Below, one piece after another: positions 30,995 to 38,549 of a stretch of 39,848 bases of DNA. This DNA is from Clostridia bacterium. Its GTDB lineage: Bacteria; Bacillota; Clostridia; Christensenellales; Aristaeellaceae. Numbering within the stretch: position 1 is the stretch's first letter; each line of letters starts with the position of its first letter. The DNA lies in NCBI GenBank assembly GCA_017532155.1, contig JAFXJP010000036.1, forward strand, positions 1 through 39,848. Reading direction: 5' to 3'. The notes under the pieces are model-generated. The model did not search any database. It saw nothing but the letters and a program-made list of their open reading frames with translations, and was not told the origin of the DNA. The position numbers and the translations under genes were made by a program.

Positions 30995-32092
30995 ATGGAA
31001 GCGTTGTTTAGCAATTTTGCGAATTTTGACCTGCGCATGGTCGTCATGTGGGCAATCGGCGGCATTCTGATCTATCTGGCGATCAAGAAGGACATGGAAC
31101 CCACGCTGCTTTTGCCGCTGGGCTTTGGCGCGATTTTGGTAAACCTGCCTATGTCCGGCGCGATCGGCGAGGAAGGCGTGCTGACGGTGCTGTTCAACGC
31201 CGGTATTGCCAACGAACTGTTCCCGCTGCTTTTGTTCATCGGCATCGGCGCGATGATCGACTTTGGTCCCCTGCTTTCTAACCCCAAATTGATGATTTTC
31301 GGCGCGGCTGCGCAGTTTGGTATTTTCTTCACCCTGTGCATGGCGAGCATGTTCTTTGATCTCAACGACGCTGCTTCCATCGCCATCATCGGCGCGGCGG
31401 ACGGCCCCACCTCCATTGCTGTAGCGATTGCGCTGGGCAGCAAGTATCTGGGCGCCATCATGGTGGCTGCTTATTCTTACATGGCGCTGGTGCCCGTTAT
31501 CCAGCCCCCGGTCATCAAGCTGCTCACCACCAAGAAAGAGCGCATGATCCGCATGCCCTATAAGCCTGCTAACGTCAGCAAGCGCACCCGTATTTTGTTC
31601 CCCATCATCACCACTGTGGTGACCGGTATGTTTGCGCCCGAGGCTGTTGCGCTGGTTGGTTTCCTGATGTTCGGTAACCTCATCCGCGAGTGCGGCGTGC
31701 TGAACTCTCTGTCTGAAACTGCGCAGAAGGTGCTGGCGAACCTCGTTACCATCTTCCTTGGCATCACCATCGCCAGCAAGATGCACTACACCGACTTCCT
31801 GACGCCTGACACTCTGCTGATCCTGGGCCTGGGTCTGGTTGCCTTCATTGTGGATACGGCCGGCGGCGTGCTGTTTGCCAAGTTCCTCAACCTCTTCCTC
31901 AAGAACAAGATCAACCCCATGATCGGCGCGGCGGGCATTTCCGCGTTCCCCATGTCCGGCCGTATTGTGCATAAGCTGGGCCTGGAGGCTGATCCGCAGA
32001 ACTTCCTGCTGATGCACTCCATCGGCGTTAATGTTTCCGGTCAGATTGCTTCCGTTATCGCGGGCGGCCTGATCCTCAACTTCTTCCTGTAA
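30995..32092 (+). CDS. Sodium-pump decarboxylase beta subunit, second copy
   Basis: This 365-residue membrane protein is of the OadB/MmdB family and would decarboxylate carboxybiotin while exporting sodium. Conserved blocks are EPTLLLPLGFGAILVNLP, LFIGIGAMIDFGPLL, the ion-path [62 protein letters not shown] and LLMHSIGVNVSGQIASVIAGG. It is clearly a different paralogue from oadB at 9584, about 24 residues shorter. No alpha subunit or biotin carrier lies nearby; it must use partners encoded elsewhere, perhaps a methylmalonyl- or glutaconyl-CoA carboxyltransferase or the pckA-linked set. The ATG at 30995 follows AAAGGA by 8 bases; two earlier in-frame ATGs lack that spacing. A 44-codon gene follows. 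Confidence 0.92.
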   Translation: MEALFSNFANFDLRMVVMWAIGGILIYLAIKKDMEPTLLLPLGFGAILVNLPMSGAIGEEGVLTVLFNAGIANELFPLLLFIGIGAMIDFGPLLSNPKLMIFGAAAQFGIFFTLCMASMFFDLNDAASIAIIGAADGPTSIAVAIALGSKYLGAIMVAAYSYMALVPVIQPPVIKLLTTKKERMIRMPYKPANVSKRTRILFPIITTVVTGMFAPEAVALVGFLMFGNLIRECGVLNSLSETAQKVLANLVTIFLGITIASKMHYTDFLTPDTLLILGLGLVAFIVDTAGGVLFAKFLNLFLKNKINPMIGAAGISAFPMSGRIVHKLGLEADPQNFLLMHSIGVNVSGQIASVIAGGLILNFFL

Positions 32093-32113
32093 GCGGATAA
32101 GGAGGCAGAGATT

Positions 32114-32248
32114 ATGCAGTTTACTCCGATTAATTTTATTCATAACCTCAAGTACATGGGCCTGGGTATGCTGGGTATCTTCATCGTTATCGGCATCATC
32201 GTGGGCGTGGTGGTTGGCTTGAACAAGCTGACCAAAGATAAGGAATAA
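32114..32248 (+). CDS. 44-residue membrane peptide, possible mini gamma subunit
   Basis: The gene begins with ATG 8 bases after AAGGAGG and ends in TAA. The peptide has an N-terminal MQFTPINFIHNLKYMG, one transmembrane helix (LGMLGIFIVIGIIVGVVVGL) and a basic tail NKLTKDKE. It follows the beta-subunit gene by 21 bases and precedes a strong terminator, so the pair forms an operon. Gamma subunits of these pumps have one helix in the same orientation, plus a linker and a C-terminal domain; here everything after the helix is missing. A stripped-down gamma subunit is the simplest reading (inference). Confidence 0.75.
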   Translation: MQFTPINFIHNLKYMGLGMLGIFIVIGIIVGVVVGLNKLTKDKE

Positions 32249-32253
32249 TCAAA

Positions 32254-32286
32254 AAAAGAGAGCCGCTTGATAGCGGCTCTTTTTGT
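32254..32286. terminator. Terminator after the mini gamma gene
   Basis: AGAGCCGCT (32259-32267), loop TGAT and AGCGGCTCT (32272-32280) are followed by TTTTT. The A run on the other side lets it also serve the minus-strand radical SAM gene. Confidence 0.92.
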
Positions 32287-32290
32287 ATGC

Positions 32291-33421
32291 TCAGAACATA
32301 AGCGATACATCGCCCGGGCGGTAGCCCTCGGGCAATTCTTCTTCTTCAACGAAATGGAAATCGGGATCCTCAAGCGTGGGCAGGAAGGCTTCATAGGGCG
32401 TTGTGTCAAATTCGCAGCCGTAATTGCTGGCGCCAAACCAGCCGCCTTCCTTGGCGCGCAGGTTCAGATCTCTTGCAAATTTGGTGCGGTTGGAGCAGTC
32501 GTGCACAACGATCGGCCACTGCTCCTCATCGGCAATCTTCATGAATTTGAGCGTCAGCTCGCGGCTCCAGATGGGGGATACGTAGCCGTGGCGCGCCATG
32601 TACATGGGTTCGCCCTCATAATTGCCGATGTTGTTGCGGTTGAGGTGCAGCTCGGCGCAGTTGATAAAATCAAAGCCGATGGCGAAGATCTTCTCTTTCT
32701 TCTGGAAGAACTGCTCAAAGAAATCGGGCGTCATGGGTGTTTCGATGCCGATGCGCGGGATGTATTTCTTGGCAATCGCCATGTTTTCAATCACCTTGTC
32801 GGCGCAGTTTGTGCCGCCGAGATTGAAGCGCAGCTCGTCAAGGCCGGCCTCGCCCAGGGCCTTGAGGTTTTCCTCCGTGCAGTTCAGGCCGTTGGTGTAC
32901 ATATGCTGGTGAATGCCGGCGGCGCTGAACTTTTTGACGACCTTATAATATTTTTCAATTTCCATGAAGGGCTCGAGGTACACATACGAGATACCCGTGG
33001 GCTTGTTGCACACGCTCAGCAGCAGGTCGATATCCTCTACGCGGTACTTGCTGCCGCCGATTTCCCACATGCCTTCGCCAATGGGCGGGATGCAGTTCAG
33101 TTCGCCGTAATTATAGCAGAACTTGCACTGAATGTTGCATTTGTTGGTTTTGCGGATGGCGCTCAGGCCCGTGCCTGTCAGACACGAGCGGCAGCCGGCG
33201 GGGAAATTTTCCTCCTTACCGACAAAATACGTGCGGCCGGCGAGGGACTTGAGATTTTTGATTTCGCTCATCAGCTTCTGCTGGCGGGCTTCCTCGGCCA
33301 GTTCAATCTGCGAGAGCACGGCATAGACGATTTCCTGCTGATAATTCATCAGCGGCTCGTCGTCGGGCAATTGGGCAAAAAAGTTAAACCACATCAGGGC
33401 GTCTTTCTTGGAAATTTTCAT
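32291..33421 (-). CDS. Radical SAM protein, function unknown
   Basis: This 376-residue protein has the radical SAM cluster motif CNIQCKFCYNY (CxxxCxxC) near residue 110, which binds the [4Fe-4S] that cleaves S-adenosylmethionine. Just before it is a CRSC pair (AGCRSCLTGTG), and other cysteines follow in LNCIPP, LSVCNKP, NGLNC, NLGGTNC and NYGCEF; some could hold auxiliary clusters. The barrel continues with a GIHQHMYTNGLN strand. I do not recognise the subfamily, and no precursor peptide or carrier gene is next to it. The ATG at 33421 follows CCGGAGG by 5 bases; an upstream extension of 11 codons would overlap that site. A -10-like TATAAT precedes it without a good -35. Confidence 0.87.
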   Translation of the reverse strand: MKISKKDALMWFNFFAQLPDDEPLMNYQQEIVYAVLSQIELAEEARQQKLMSEIKNLKSLAGRTYFVGKEENFPAGCRSCLTGTGLSAIRKTNKCNIQCKFCYNYGELNCIPPIGEGMWEIGGSKYRVEDIDLLLSVCNKPTGISYVYLEPFMEIEKYYKVVKKFSAAGIHQHMYTNGLNCTEENLKALGEAGLDELRFNLGGTNCADKVIENMAIAKKYIPRIGIETPMTPDFFEQFFQKKEKIFAIGFDFINCAELHLNRNNIGNYEGEPMYMARHGYVSPIWSRELTLKFMKIADEEQWPIVVHDCSNRTKFARDLNLRAKEGGWFGASNYGCEFDTTPYEAFLPTLEDPDFHFVEEEELPEGYRPGDVSLMF

Positions 33422-33525
33422 GAGGACCTCCGGGAATTTGATTACATGAAGCATTATAGCGGAAAATACAGAAAAACGCCAGCCCTGAAGTTGCTTTTAG
33501 GAACATACGAATGCTAAGAATAATA

Positions 33526-33554
33526 TTGCATAATTAGTTTTGATGTGATATTAT
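33526..33554 (+). promoter_or_regulatory. Candidate promoter of the zinc-ribbon gene
   Basis: TTGCAT (33526-33531), 17 bases and TATTAT (33549-33554) lie about 100 bases before the start codon, in AT-rich DNA. Confidence 0.45.
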
Positions 33555-33657
33555 AAAAGCAAAGATTGAAATATTCACTCGTGAAGATTTTCTAGAATTG
33601 CAAATTCGATCTCGATACTATATCTTCGTGGAACATTCTTATAGGTGGGAGGTGAGA

Positions 33658-33882
33658 ATGATGCAGATGTGTCCTTTTTGTGATAAAGTGTATGATGAGT
33701 CTGAGTATAGCCATTGTCCATACTGTTCTGGGGAATTGGAAGATGATACGAGTGAAAGATACTATAAGAATTGCCCTAACTGCGGTGGCATAATGTACTG
33801 GGATGGTTGCTGGGAATGCTCGGATTGCGGACATGAAATTGATTCTGATGAGGATGATAACGATGGTATCATTGAAGGGTAA
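33658..33882 (+). CDS. Small zinc-ribbon protein
   Basis: This 74-residue protein has four CxxC-type pairs: MCPFCDK, HCPYCSG, NCPNCGG and WECSDCGHE, enough for two zinc ribbons. An acidic tail (DSDEDDNDG) follows. No other domain is present. Proteins like this can be small regulators or adaptor pieces; I cannot assign a function. The ATG at 33658 follows GGGAGG by 5 bases; a second ATG directly after it is an alternative. The gene has lower GC than its neighbours. Its terminator is shared with the pepF operon on the other strand. Confidence 0.75.
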   Translation: MMQMCPFCDKVYDESEYSHCPYCSGELEDDTSERYYKNCPNCGGIMYWDGCWECSDCGHEIDSDEDDNDGIIEG

Positions 33883-33921
33883 GAAGCAGTCTTAGGGCTG
33901 TTGTCTTTTGATGGACAGCGC

Positions 33922-33955
33922 AAAAGCCAAGCTGAAAAAACAGCTTGGCTTTTTC
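33922..33955. terminator. Bidirectional terminator
   Basis: AAAAGCCAAGCTG and CAGCTTGGCTTTT form a 13-bp stem with a 6-A loop, between the zinc-ribbon gene and the minus-strand pepF operon. Confidence 0.92.
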
Positions 33956-33965
33956 TTGTTGGAAT

Positions 33966-33991
33966 GGATAACGCGCTCTGCGGCGTTATCC
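33966..33991. repeat. Short palindrome related to the E3 insertion edges
   Basis: GGATAACGC (33966-33974) pairs perfectly with GCGTTATCC (33983-33991) around GCTCTGCG. The same TAACGCGCTCTGCGG and GGCGTTATCC strings form the two edges of the insertion in E3. Confidence 0.5.
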
Positions 33992-33993
33992 TA

Positions 33994-34326
33994 TTAAAGA
34001 CTTAGCAGCCCCGAAATCAGCAGAAAATCATCAAACACCGGCCAGAAATTGTTGAGAAGCTCGGCGTATTGAAGCGCCTTCTGGTCATCGGGATCAAAGC
34101 GCTCGCACAACTGATCGAGCATGAATTCAACGGCTTCGTCTTCGTCAAATTCTCCCTCGCCGCTGTCGCCCTCGCTGAGCGCGCCGCAGGCGTGCAGATA
34201 ATCCACGGCTGCATCCACCAGCGCGGGGCAGAGGAAGGGCGCTTCGGAAGAAAGCTTTTTGAGCGGCAGCTTTTTGATGAGATACTGCGCGGCGGCCTGT
34301 TTATCAAGGCCCAGCATTTCAGCCAT
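33994..34326 (-). CDS. Small acidic protein co-expressed with pepF, unknown
   Basis: This 110-residue soluble, acidic protein is mostly helical by composition (LGLDKQAAAQYLIKKLPLKKL, ALVDAAVDYLHACGAL, AVEFMLDQLCERFDPDDQKALQYAELL). No motif is recognised. Its ATG shares a base with the pepF stop codon (TAATG), so it is translationally coupled to the peptidase, perhaps as a partner or simply an operon passenger. A Gly/Asp/Glu patch (EGDSGEGEFDEDE) separates the two helical halves. Confidence 0.72.
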   Translation of the reverse strand: MAEMLGLDKQAAAQYLIKKLPLKKLSSEAPFLCPALVDAAVDYLHACGALSEGDSGEGEFDEDEAVEFMLDQLCERFDPDDQKALQYAELLNNFWPVFDDFLLISGLLSL

Positions 34327-36110
34327 TACAGCAGCGCCTCCAGCTTATCAACGGTATCGGCAAAGACCTTGAGCGCATCCTGCACGGTGGCGGGATCTTC
34401 CATATCCACGCCCGCATACTTGAGCGCCTCGAGGGGCGGCACGCTGCCGCCGGCGCTGAGGAAGCGGAAGTAATCCTTCACCGCAGGCTCGCCCTCGGTC
34501 ATGATGCGGTTGGCAATGTACACGGCGGCGGAGAAGCCCGTGGCGTATTTGTACACGTAGAAGCTGCGGTAGAAGTGCGGGATGCGCATCCATTCATGAC
34601 GCACGCATTCGTCGATTACGCATTCGCCGCCGTAGTACTTTTCGTTGAGCTTATAATGTACGTCGCTCAGCGTATCGGCGGTCAGCGGGATGCCGGCTTC
34701 CTCCATGCGATGGCTCTCGCGCTCGAAGGCGGCGAACATCGTCTGACGGAAGACCGTGCCGCGGAATTCCTCCAGCAGCTGGTTGGCGAGGAAGGCGCTG
34801 GCCTTTTTGTCATCCTTGTATTCGTTCATCAGCGCGTGCATCAGCAGCATTTCGTTGCAGGTGGAGGCAACCTCCGCCACGAACAGCGAATAACCCGCCT
34901 TGGTGTAGGGCAGCGCTTCGTTGCTGTGGTAGGAGTGCATGGCGTGGCCCAGCTCGTGCGCCAGCGTCATGGCGCCGTTCAGGTTATCGGTATGGTTGAG
35001 CAGCACGTAGGGGTGAGAATCATATACGCCCCAGCTGTACGCGCCCGAGCATTTGCCCTCGTTTTCGTATACGTCGATCCAGCCCTCGGTGTAAGCCTTG
35101 TCCAGCAGCTGCGCATAGCGTTCGCCCAGGGGCTTGAGGCCCTTCTTGACCACTTCAAAGGCTTCGGGATAGGTCATTTCCATATCGAAATCGCTGACGA
35201 TGGGCACATAGAGATCGTACAGGTGCAGTTCGTCAACACCCAGCGCCTTTTTGCGCAGCTTGAGATATTTCTGCATGGCGGGCAGCGCGTTTTCCACGCT
35301 CTGCAGCAGGTTGTCATAGACCTTTACAGGAATGCGATCAGGGAAGAGAGAAGCCTCCACCGCGCTGCCAAAGCCGCGCACGCGGGCGCTGAATACGTCC
35401 TTCTTGACATTGTAACGGTAAGTGGTGGAGATGGTGGAACGGAAATCGCCGTATTTCTGCATCATCGCTTCGTACGTGCCCTTGCGCGCTTCACGATTGC
35501 GGGAATGCAAAAGGCGGCTGTAGGTGGCGCCGGTGAGCGTGACGTCGCTGCCGTCTTCATCCTTGATGGTGGGCTTAGGCATATCCACGTCGCTGAGCAT
35601 ATTGAAAATGCTGTGCGGCGCGCCCATTACCTCGCCGGCCATGGCCAGCAGCTTTTCCTGCTCGGCGGGCAGGGTATGGGGCTTATCGCGCAGGATATTG
35701 TCGATAAACACATCATAATCGCTGAAATCAGGATCGTTCATCATGCCCTTGAGGGTTTCTTCCGGCAGGGCAAGAAGCTCGGGCTGCAGGAAGGCGCTCA
35801 TGCCGGAGGCGCGGGCGGCGAGGCCCTGAACGCGCGTGAGCAGCAGCTGCGCTTCGCTGTCGGCGCCATTTTCGTCCGAACGCATGCGGGCGTAGGTGAA
35901 CAGCTTTTCGATCATGCGCTCGCCTTCGGTGCTCATCACGATGGCCTTGCGGGGATCCTCCGCCACATGGCCCTGCAGGGCGGCAAACTCCTGCAGCGCG
36001 GCCTCGGCTTTTTCAAAAAGGGCGTTGAAAGCCTCGGTGCCAGGAATGATATCATTGAGATTCCACATCCACTTGGGATCCATTTCACAGCGCTTTTTTA
36101 ACTGACTCAT
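34326..36110 (-). CDS. pepF: Oligoendopeptidase F (M3 family)
   Basis: This 594-residue cytoplasmic zinc metallopeptidase cuts short peptides. The M3 active-site motif HELGHAMHSYHS starts at about residue 385 (two zinc His and the catalytic Glu), with a third ligand Glu in FVAEVASTCNE downstream. The N-terminal half (KWMWNLNDIIPGTEAFNALF, then the helical cap) is the usual oligopeptidase F layout, and the length is typical. The ATG follows GGAGG by 8 bases. The stop overlaps the start of the 110-residue gene. It would recycle peptides taken up or released in protein turnover. Confidence 0.95.
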   Translation of the reverse strand: MSQLKKRCEMDPKWMWNLNDIIPGTEAFNALFEKAEAALQEFAALQGHVAEDPRKAIVMSTEGERMIEKLFTYARMRSDENGADSEAQLLLTRVQGLAARASGMSAFLQPELLALPEETLKGMMNDPDFSDYDVFIDNILRDKPHTLPAEQEKLLAMAGEVMGAPHSIFNMLSDVDMPKPTIKDEDGSDVTLTGATYSRLLHSRNREARKGTYEAMMQKYGDFRSTISTTYRYNVKKDVFSARVRGFGSAVEASLFPDRIPVKVYDNLLQSVENALPAMQKYLKLRKKALGVDELHLYDLYVPIVSDFDMEMTYPEAFEVVKKGLKPLGERYAQLLDKAYTEGWIDVYENEGKCSGAYSWGVYDSHPYVLLNHTDNLNGAMTLAHELGHAMHSYHSNEALPYTKAGYSLFVAEVASTCNEMLLMHALMNEYKDDKKASAFLANQLLEEFRGTVFRQTMFAAFERESHRMEEAGIPLTADTLSDVHYKLNEKYYGGECVIDECVRHEWMRIPHFYRSFYVYKYATGFSAAVYIANRIMTEGEPAVKDYFRFLSAGGSVPPLEALKYAGVDMEDPATVQDALKVFADTVDKLEALL

Positions 36111-36154
36111 ATTTAACCTCCATACAAATGGGTATATTTACAGTGTCCTTAGTC

Positions 36155-36183
36155 AATTTAGCACGCTCCGGACGCACTGTCAA
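36155..36183 (-). promoter_or_regulatory. Promoter of pepF
   Basis: On the minus strand TTGACA (36178-36183), 17 bases and TAAATT (36155-36160) lie about 45 bases upstream of the pepF start. Confidence 0.7.
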
Positions 36184-36254
36184 GCGCGAGCACGCGCGAA
36201 ATGATGCGAAATTGTGAAAGACTGCGCAAAGAAACGCGCAAGCTTGCGCAAGAC

Positions 36255-36283
36255 TTGAAAAATACTGAGAAATAGCTTATAAT
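36255..36283 (+). promoter_or_regulatory. Promoter of the DUF2461-phosphohexomutase-transketolase genes
   Basis: TTGAAA (36255-36260), 17 bases and TATAAT (36278-36283) lie 31 bases before the DUF2461 start. A perfect palindrome GCGCAAGCTTGCGC (36237-36250) sits immediately upstream and could be a regulator site. Confidence 0.8.
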
Positions 36284-36314
36284 TCATGTTGGGTTATTCT
36301 GAAATGGAGGATGT

Positions 36315-36998
36315 ATGTTCCAAGGGTTTAACAGCGATTTGCTTTCTTTCTGCGCGGACATCCGCTTTAACAATAATAAAGCGTTCATGGATGAACACCG
36401 CCAGGAGTATTATCAGAAAATGCGCGATCCCTATTATGCTTTCATCCAGGCGCTGGCGCCTGCGATGCTGGCAATTGACGGGGAGATAGAGGTCAGGCCG
36501 CATAAGTGTCTCTCGCGCATCAATCGCGATACGCGTTACACCAAGGATAAGTCGCCCTACCGCGACCATCACTGGGTGGCCTTCCGCCAGGCGGCGATTC
36601 CAAAGGACGGCATGCCGTTTTTCTGGTTTGAAATCAGGCTGGAGGAAATCAGCTGGGGCCTTGGCGTATGGGGTGAAAACAGGCCGATGTTTGATGCGCT
36701 GCGCCGCAGAATGGAAGCTGATCCCCGCGAAATGCAGCATATCCTGCAATTGGCAAATGATGCTGGCTTCATCGTAGATGGCCAGCGCTGGAAAAAAATG
36801 AAGCTGCCGGAAGGATTGCCCATGGCGCTTGCAGGCGTCTATCCCTGCAGAACGATCTATTTTGAAAAACAGAACATTGATCCTTCTTGGATCTTTGAAC
36901 CGACGATTGTCGATCGCGTGGCAAAGGATTTCACGGCGCTGAAGCCCGTATGGAAGCTGCTGCGCGGATTGAGTGATATAGGGGAGGAAACGGTATGA
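36315..36998 (+). CDS. DUF2461 family protein
   Basis: This 227-residue protein matches the DUF2461 pattern: LLSFCADIRFNNNKAFMDEHRQEYYQKMRDPYYAFIQALAP, CLSRINRDTRYTKDKSPYRDHHWVAF (the conserved RDTRYxKDKSPY block), and GLGVWGENRPMFDALRRRM. The function of the family is not established. The ATG follows GGAGG by 4-5 bases. Its stop overlaps the phosphohexomutase start (ATGA), placing an uncharacterised protein in the same operon as central sugar-phosphate enzymes. Confidence 0.9.
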   Translation: MFQGFNSDLLSFCADIRFNNNKAFMDEHRQEYYQKMRDPYYAFIQALAPAMLAIDGEIEVRPHKCLSRINRDTRYTKDKSPYRDHHWVAFRQAAIPKDGMPFFWFEIRLEEISWGLGVWGENRPMFDALRRRMEADPREMQHILQLANDAGFIVDGQRWKKMKLPEGLPMALAGVYPCRTIYFEKQNIDPSWIFEPTIVDRVAKDFTALKPVWKLLRGLSDIGEETV

Positions 36999-38518
36999 TC
37001 AATTACCAGGCGCTCAAGAGTGGAACGGACGTCCGCGGCTGCGCCCTGGGGCCCAAGGCTGTGCTGACTAACGAAGTGGCGCTGTGTATCGGCGGGGCGT
37101 TTATCACCTGGCTGAGCGAAAAGACCGGCAAGCATCCGAATCAATTGACGGTAGCTATCGGCCGCGATTCACGCATCACGGGCCCGGAGCTGCTGGCGGC
37201 CTGCGCCGAAGGTATGGCGCGCAGCGGCGCGAAGGTGTGGGATTTTGGTATGTGCACCACGCCTGCCATGTATATGAGTCTGCTGACGGAGGGCTTCAAA
37301 TCCGACGCATCCGTCATGGTGACGGCGTCGCATCATCCCAGCGACCGTAACGGCCTTAAGTTCTTCCTGCCTGAGGGTGGCATTTCGTCGACCGATCTGA
37401 GCATGATCCTCTCTATCGCCGGCAGCACAGCGCCGCTGGCACGGGAGCATGACAACATCGAAAAGCGCGATTTCCTGCCCGTATACAAGCAGCAATTGGC
37501 CGATCGCATTCGCAAGGGTCTGGATACCGACATTGCCTGCCCGCTGCTGGGCTTGCATGTGGTGGTGGACGCCGGCAACGGCGCAGGCGGCTTCTATGAA
37601 GAAATGCTGCGCGAGCTGGGCGCCTGGACCGAGGGGAGCCAGTTCCTCGAGCCTGACGGCACCTTCCCCAACCATATTCCCAATCCTGAGAATAAAGAGG
37701 CCATGGCAGCCATTTCTTCCGCTGTCAAGCGTGTGGGCGCGGATCTGGGATTGATCTTTGATACTGACTGCGACCGTGCTGCCATTGTGGATCGCACGGG
37801 CCGAGAGATCAACCGCAACCGCCTGATCGCCCTGATTTCTGCTGTGCTGCTGGATAAGAAAGCCGGCGCGACCATCGTGACGGACTCTGTCACTTCCTCC
37901 GGCCTTGCGCAGTTCATTGCCGAGTGGGGAGGCGTGCATTACCGCTATAAGCGCGGCTACCGCAATGTGATCGACGAAGCCATTCGCCTCAATGAAGCGG
38001 GCATTGATTGTCCGCTGGCGATTGAAACCAGCGGCCATGCGGCGTTGCGGGAAAACTACTTCCTGGATGACGGCATGTATTTGACGACTGTTCTGCTGGT
38101 AGAGGCCATGCGTCTCAAGCAGGAGGGCAAGGAGCTTTCGAGCCTTCTGGAGGGCCTGCGCGAGCCGGTGGAGAGCGTAGAGCTTCGCCTGAACATCACC
38201 GACGAAGTAAACTTCCGCGACGTTGGCCGCGCAGCCATTGAGCAGGTGATGGATCACGCCTCCTTCACGGAGGGCTGGCATATTGCGCCTGATAACCGCG
38301 AGGGCGTTCGCATCAACTTTGATCTGGACGACGGACTGCAAAACGGCTGGTTCCTACTGCGTCTGTCCGTGCATGATCCCGTGCTGCCGCTGAATGTGGA
38401 AAGCGATGTGCAGGGCGGCGTTAAGGAGATGCTTACCAAGCTGCTTTCTGTGCTGGACGGCACAGAGAACATAGATATTACACCCATTCGTAACTATCTG
38501 TCCGGCGAGGGCAAATAA
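36995..38518 (+). CDS. Phosphoglucomutase/phosphomannomutase family protein
   Basis: This 507-residue enzyme moves phosphate between C1 and C6 of hexoses through a phosphoserine. The catalytic loop TASHHPSDRNGLKFF has Ser112 as the phosphorylated residue, the metal loop DTDCDR (Asp256, Asp258, Asp260) follows, and a sugar-binding ETSGHAAL region precedes the C-terminal domain (VRINFDLDDG...LRLSVHDPVLPLNVES) that contacts phosphate. IGRDSRITGPEL near the start is the N-terminal phosphate contact. It overlaps DUF2461 by 4 bases and is 31 bases before transketolase. Whether glucose, mannose or glucosamine phosphate is the substrate cannot be read from the sequence. Confidence 0.92.
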   Translation: MINYQALKSGTDVRGCALGPKAVLTNEVALCIGGAFITWLSEKTGKHPNQLTVAIGRDSRITGPELLAACAEGMARSGAKVWDFGMCTTPAMYMSLLTEGFKSDASVMVTASHHPSDRNGLKFFLPEGGISSTDLSMILSIAGSTAPLAREHDNIEKRDFLPVYKQQLADRIRKGLDTDIACPLLGLHVVVDAGNGAGGFYEEMLRELGAWTEGSQFLEPDGTFPNHIPNPENKEAMAAISSAVKRVGADLGLIFDTDCDRAAIVDRTGREINRNRLIALISAVLLDKKAGATIVTDSVTSSGLAQFIAEWGGVHYRYKRGYRNVIDEAIRLNEAGIDCPLAIETSGHAALRENYFLDDGMYLTTVLLVEAMRLKQEGKELSSLLEGLREPVESVELRLNITDEVNFRDVGRAAIEQVMDHASFTEGWHIAPDNREGVRINFDLDDGLQNGWFLLRLSVHDPVLPLNVESDVQGGVKEMLTKLLSVLDGTENIDITPIRNYLSGEGK

Positions 38519-38549
38519 GCGCGCCGCGCAAGAAAAAGGAGACGAAATC

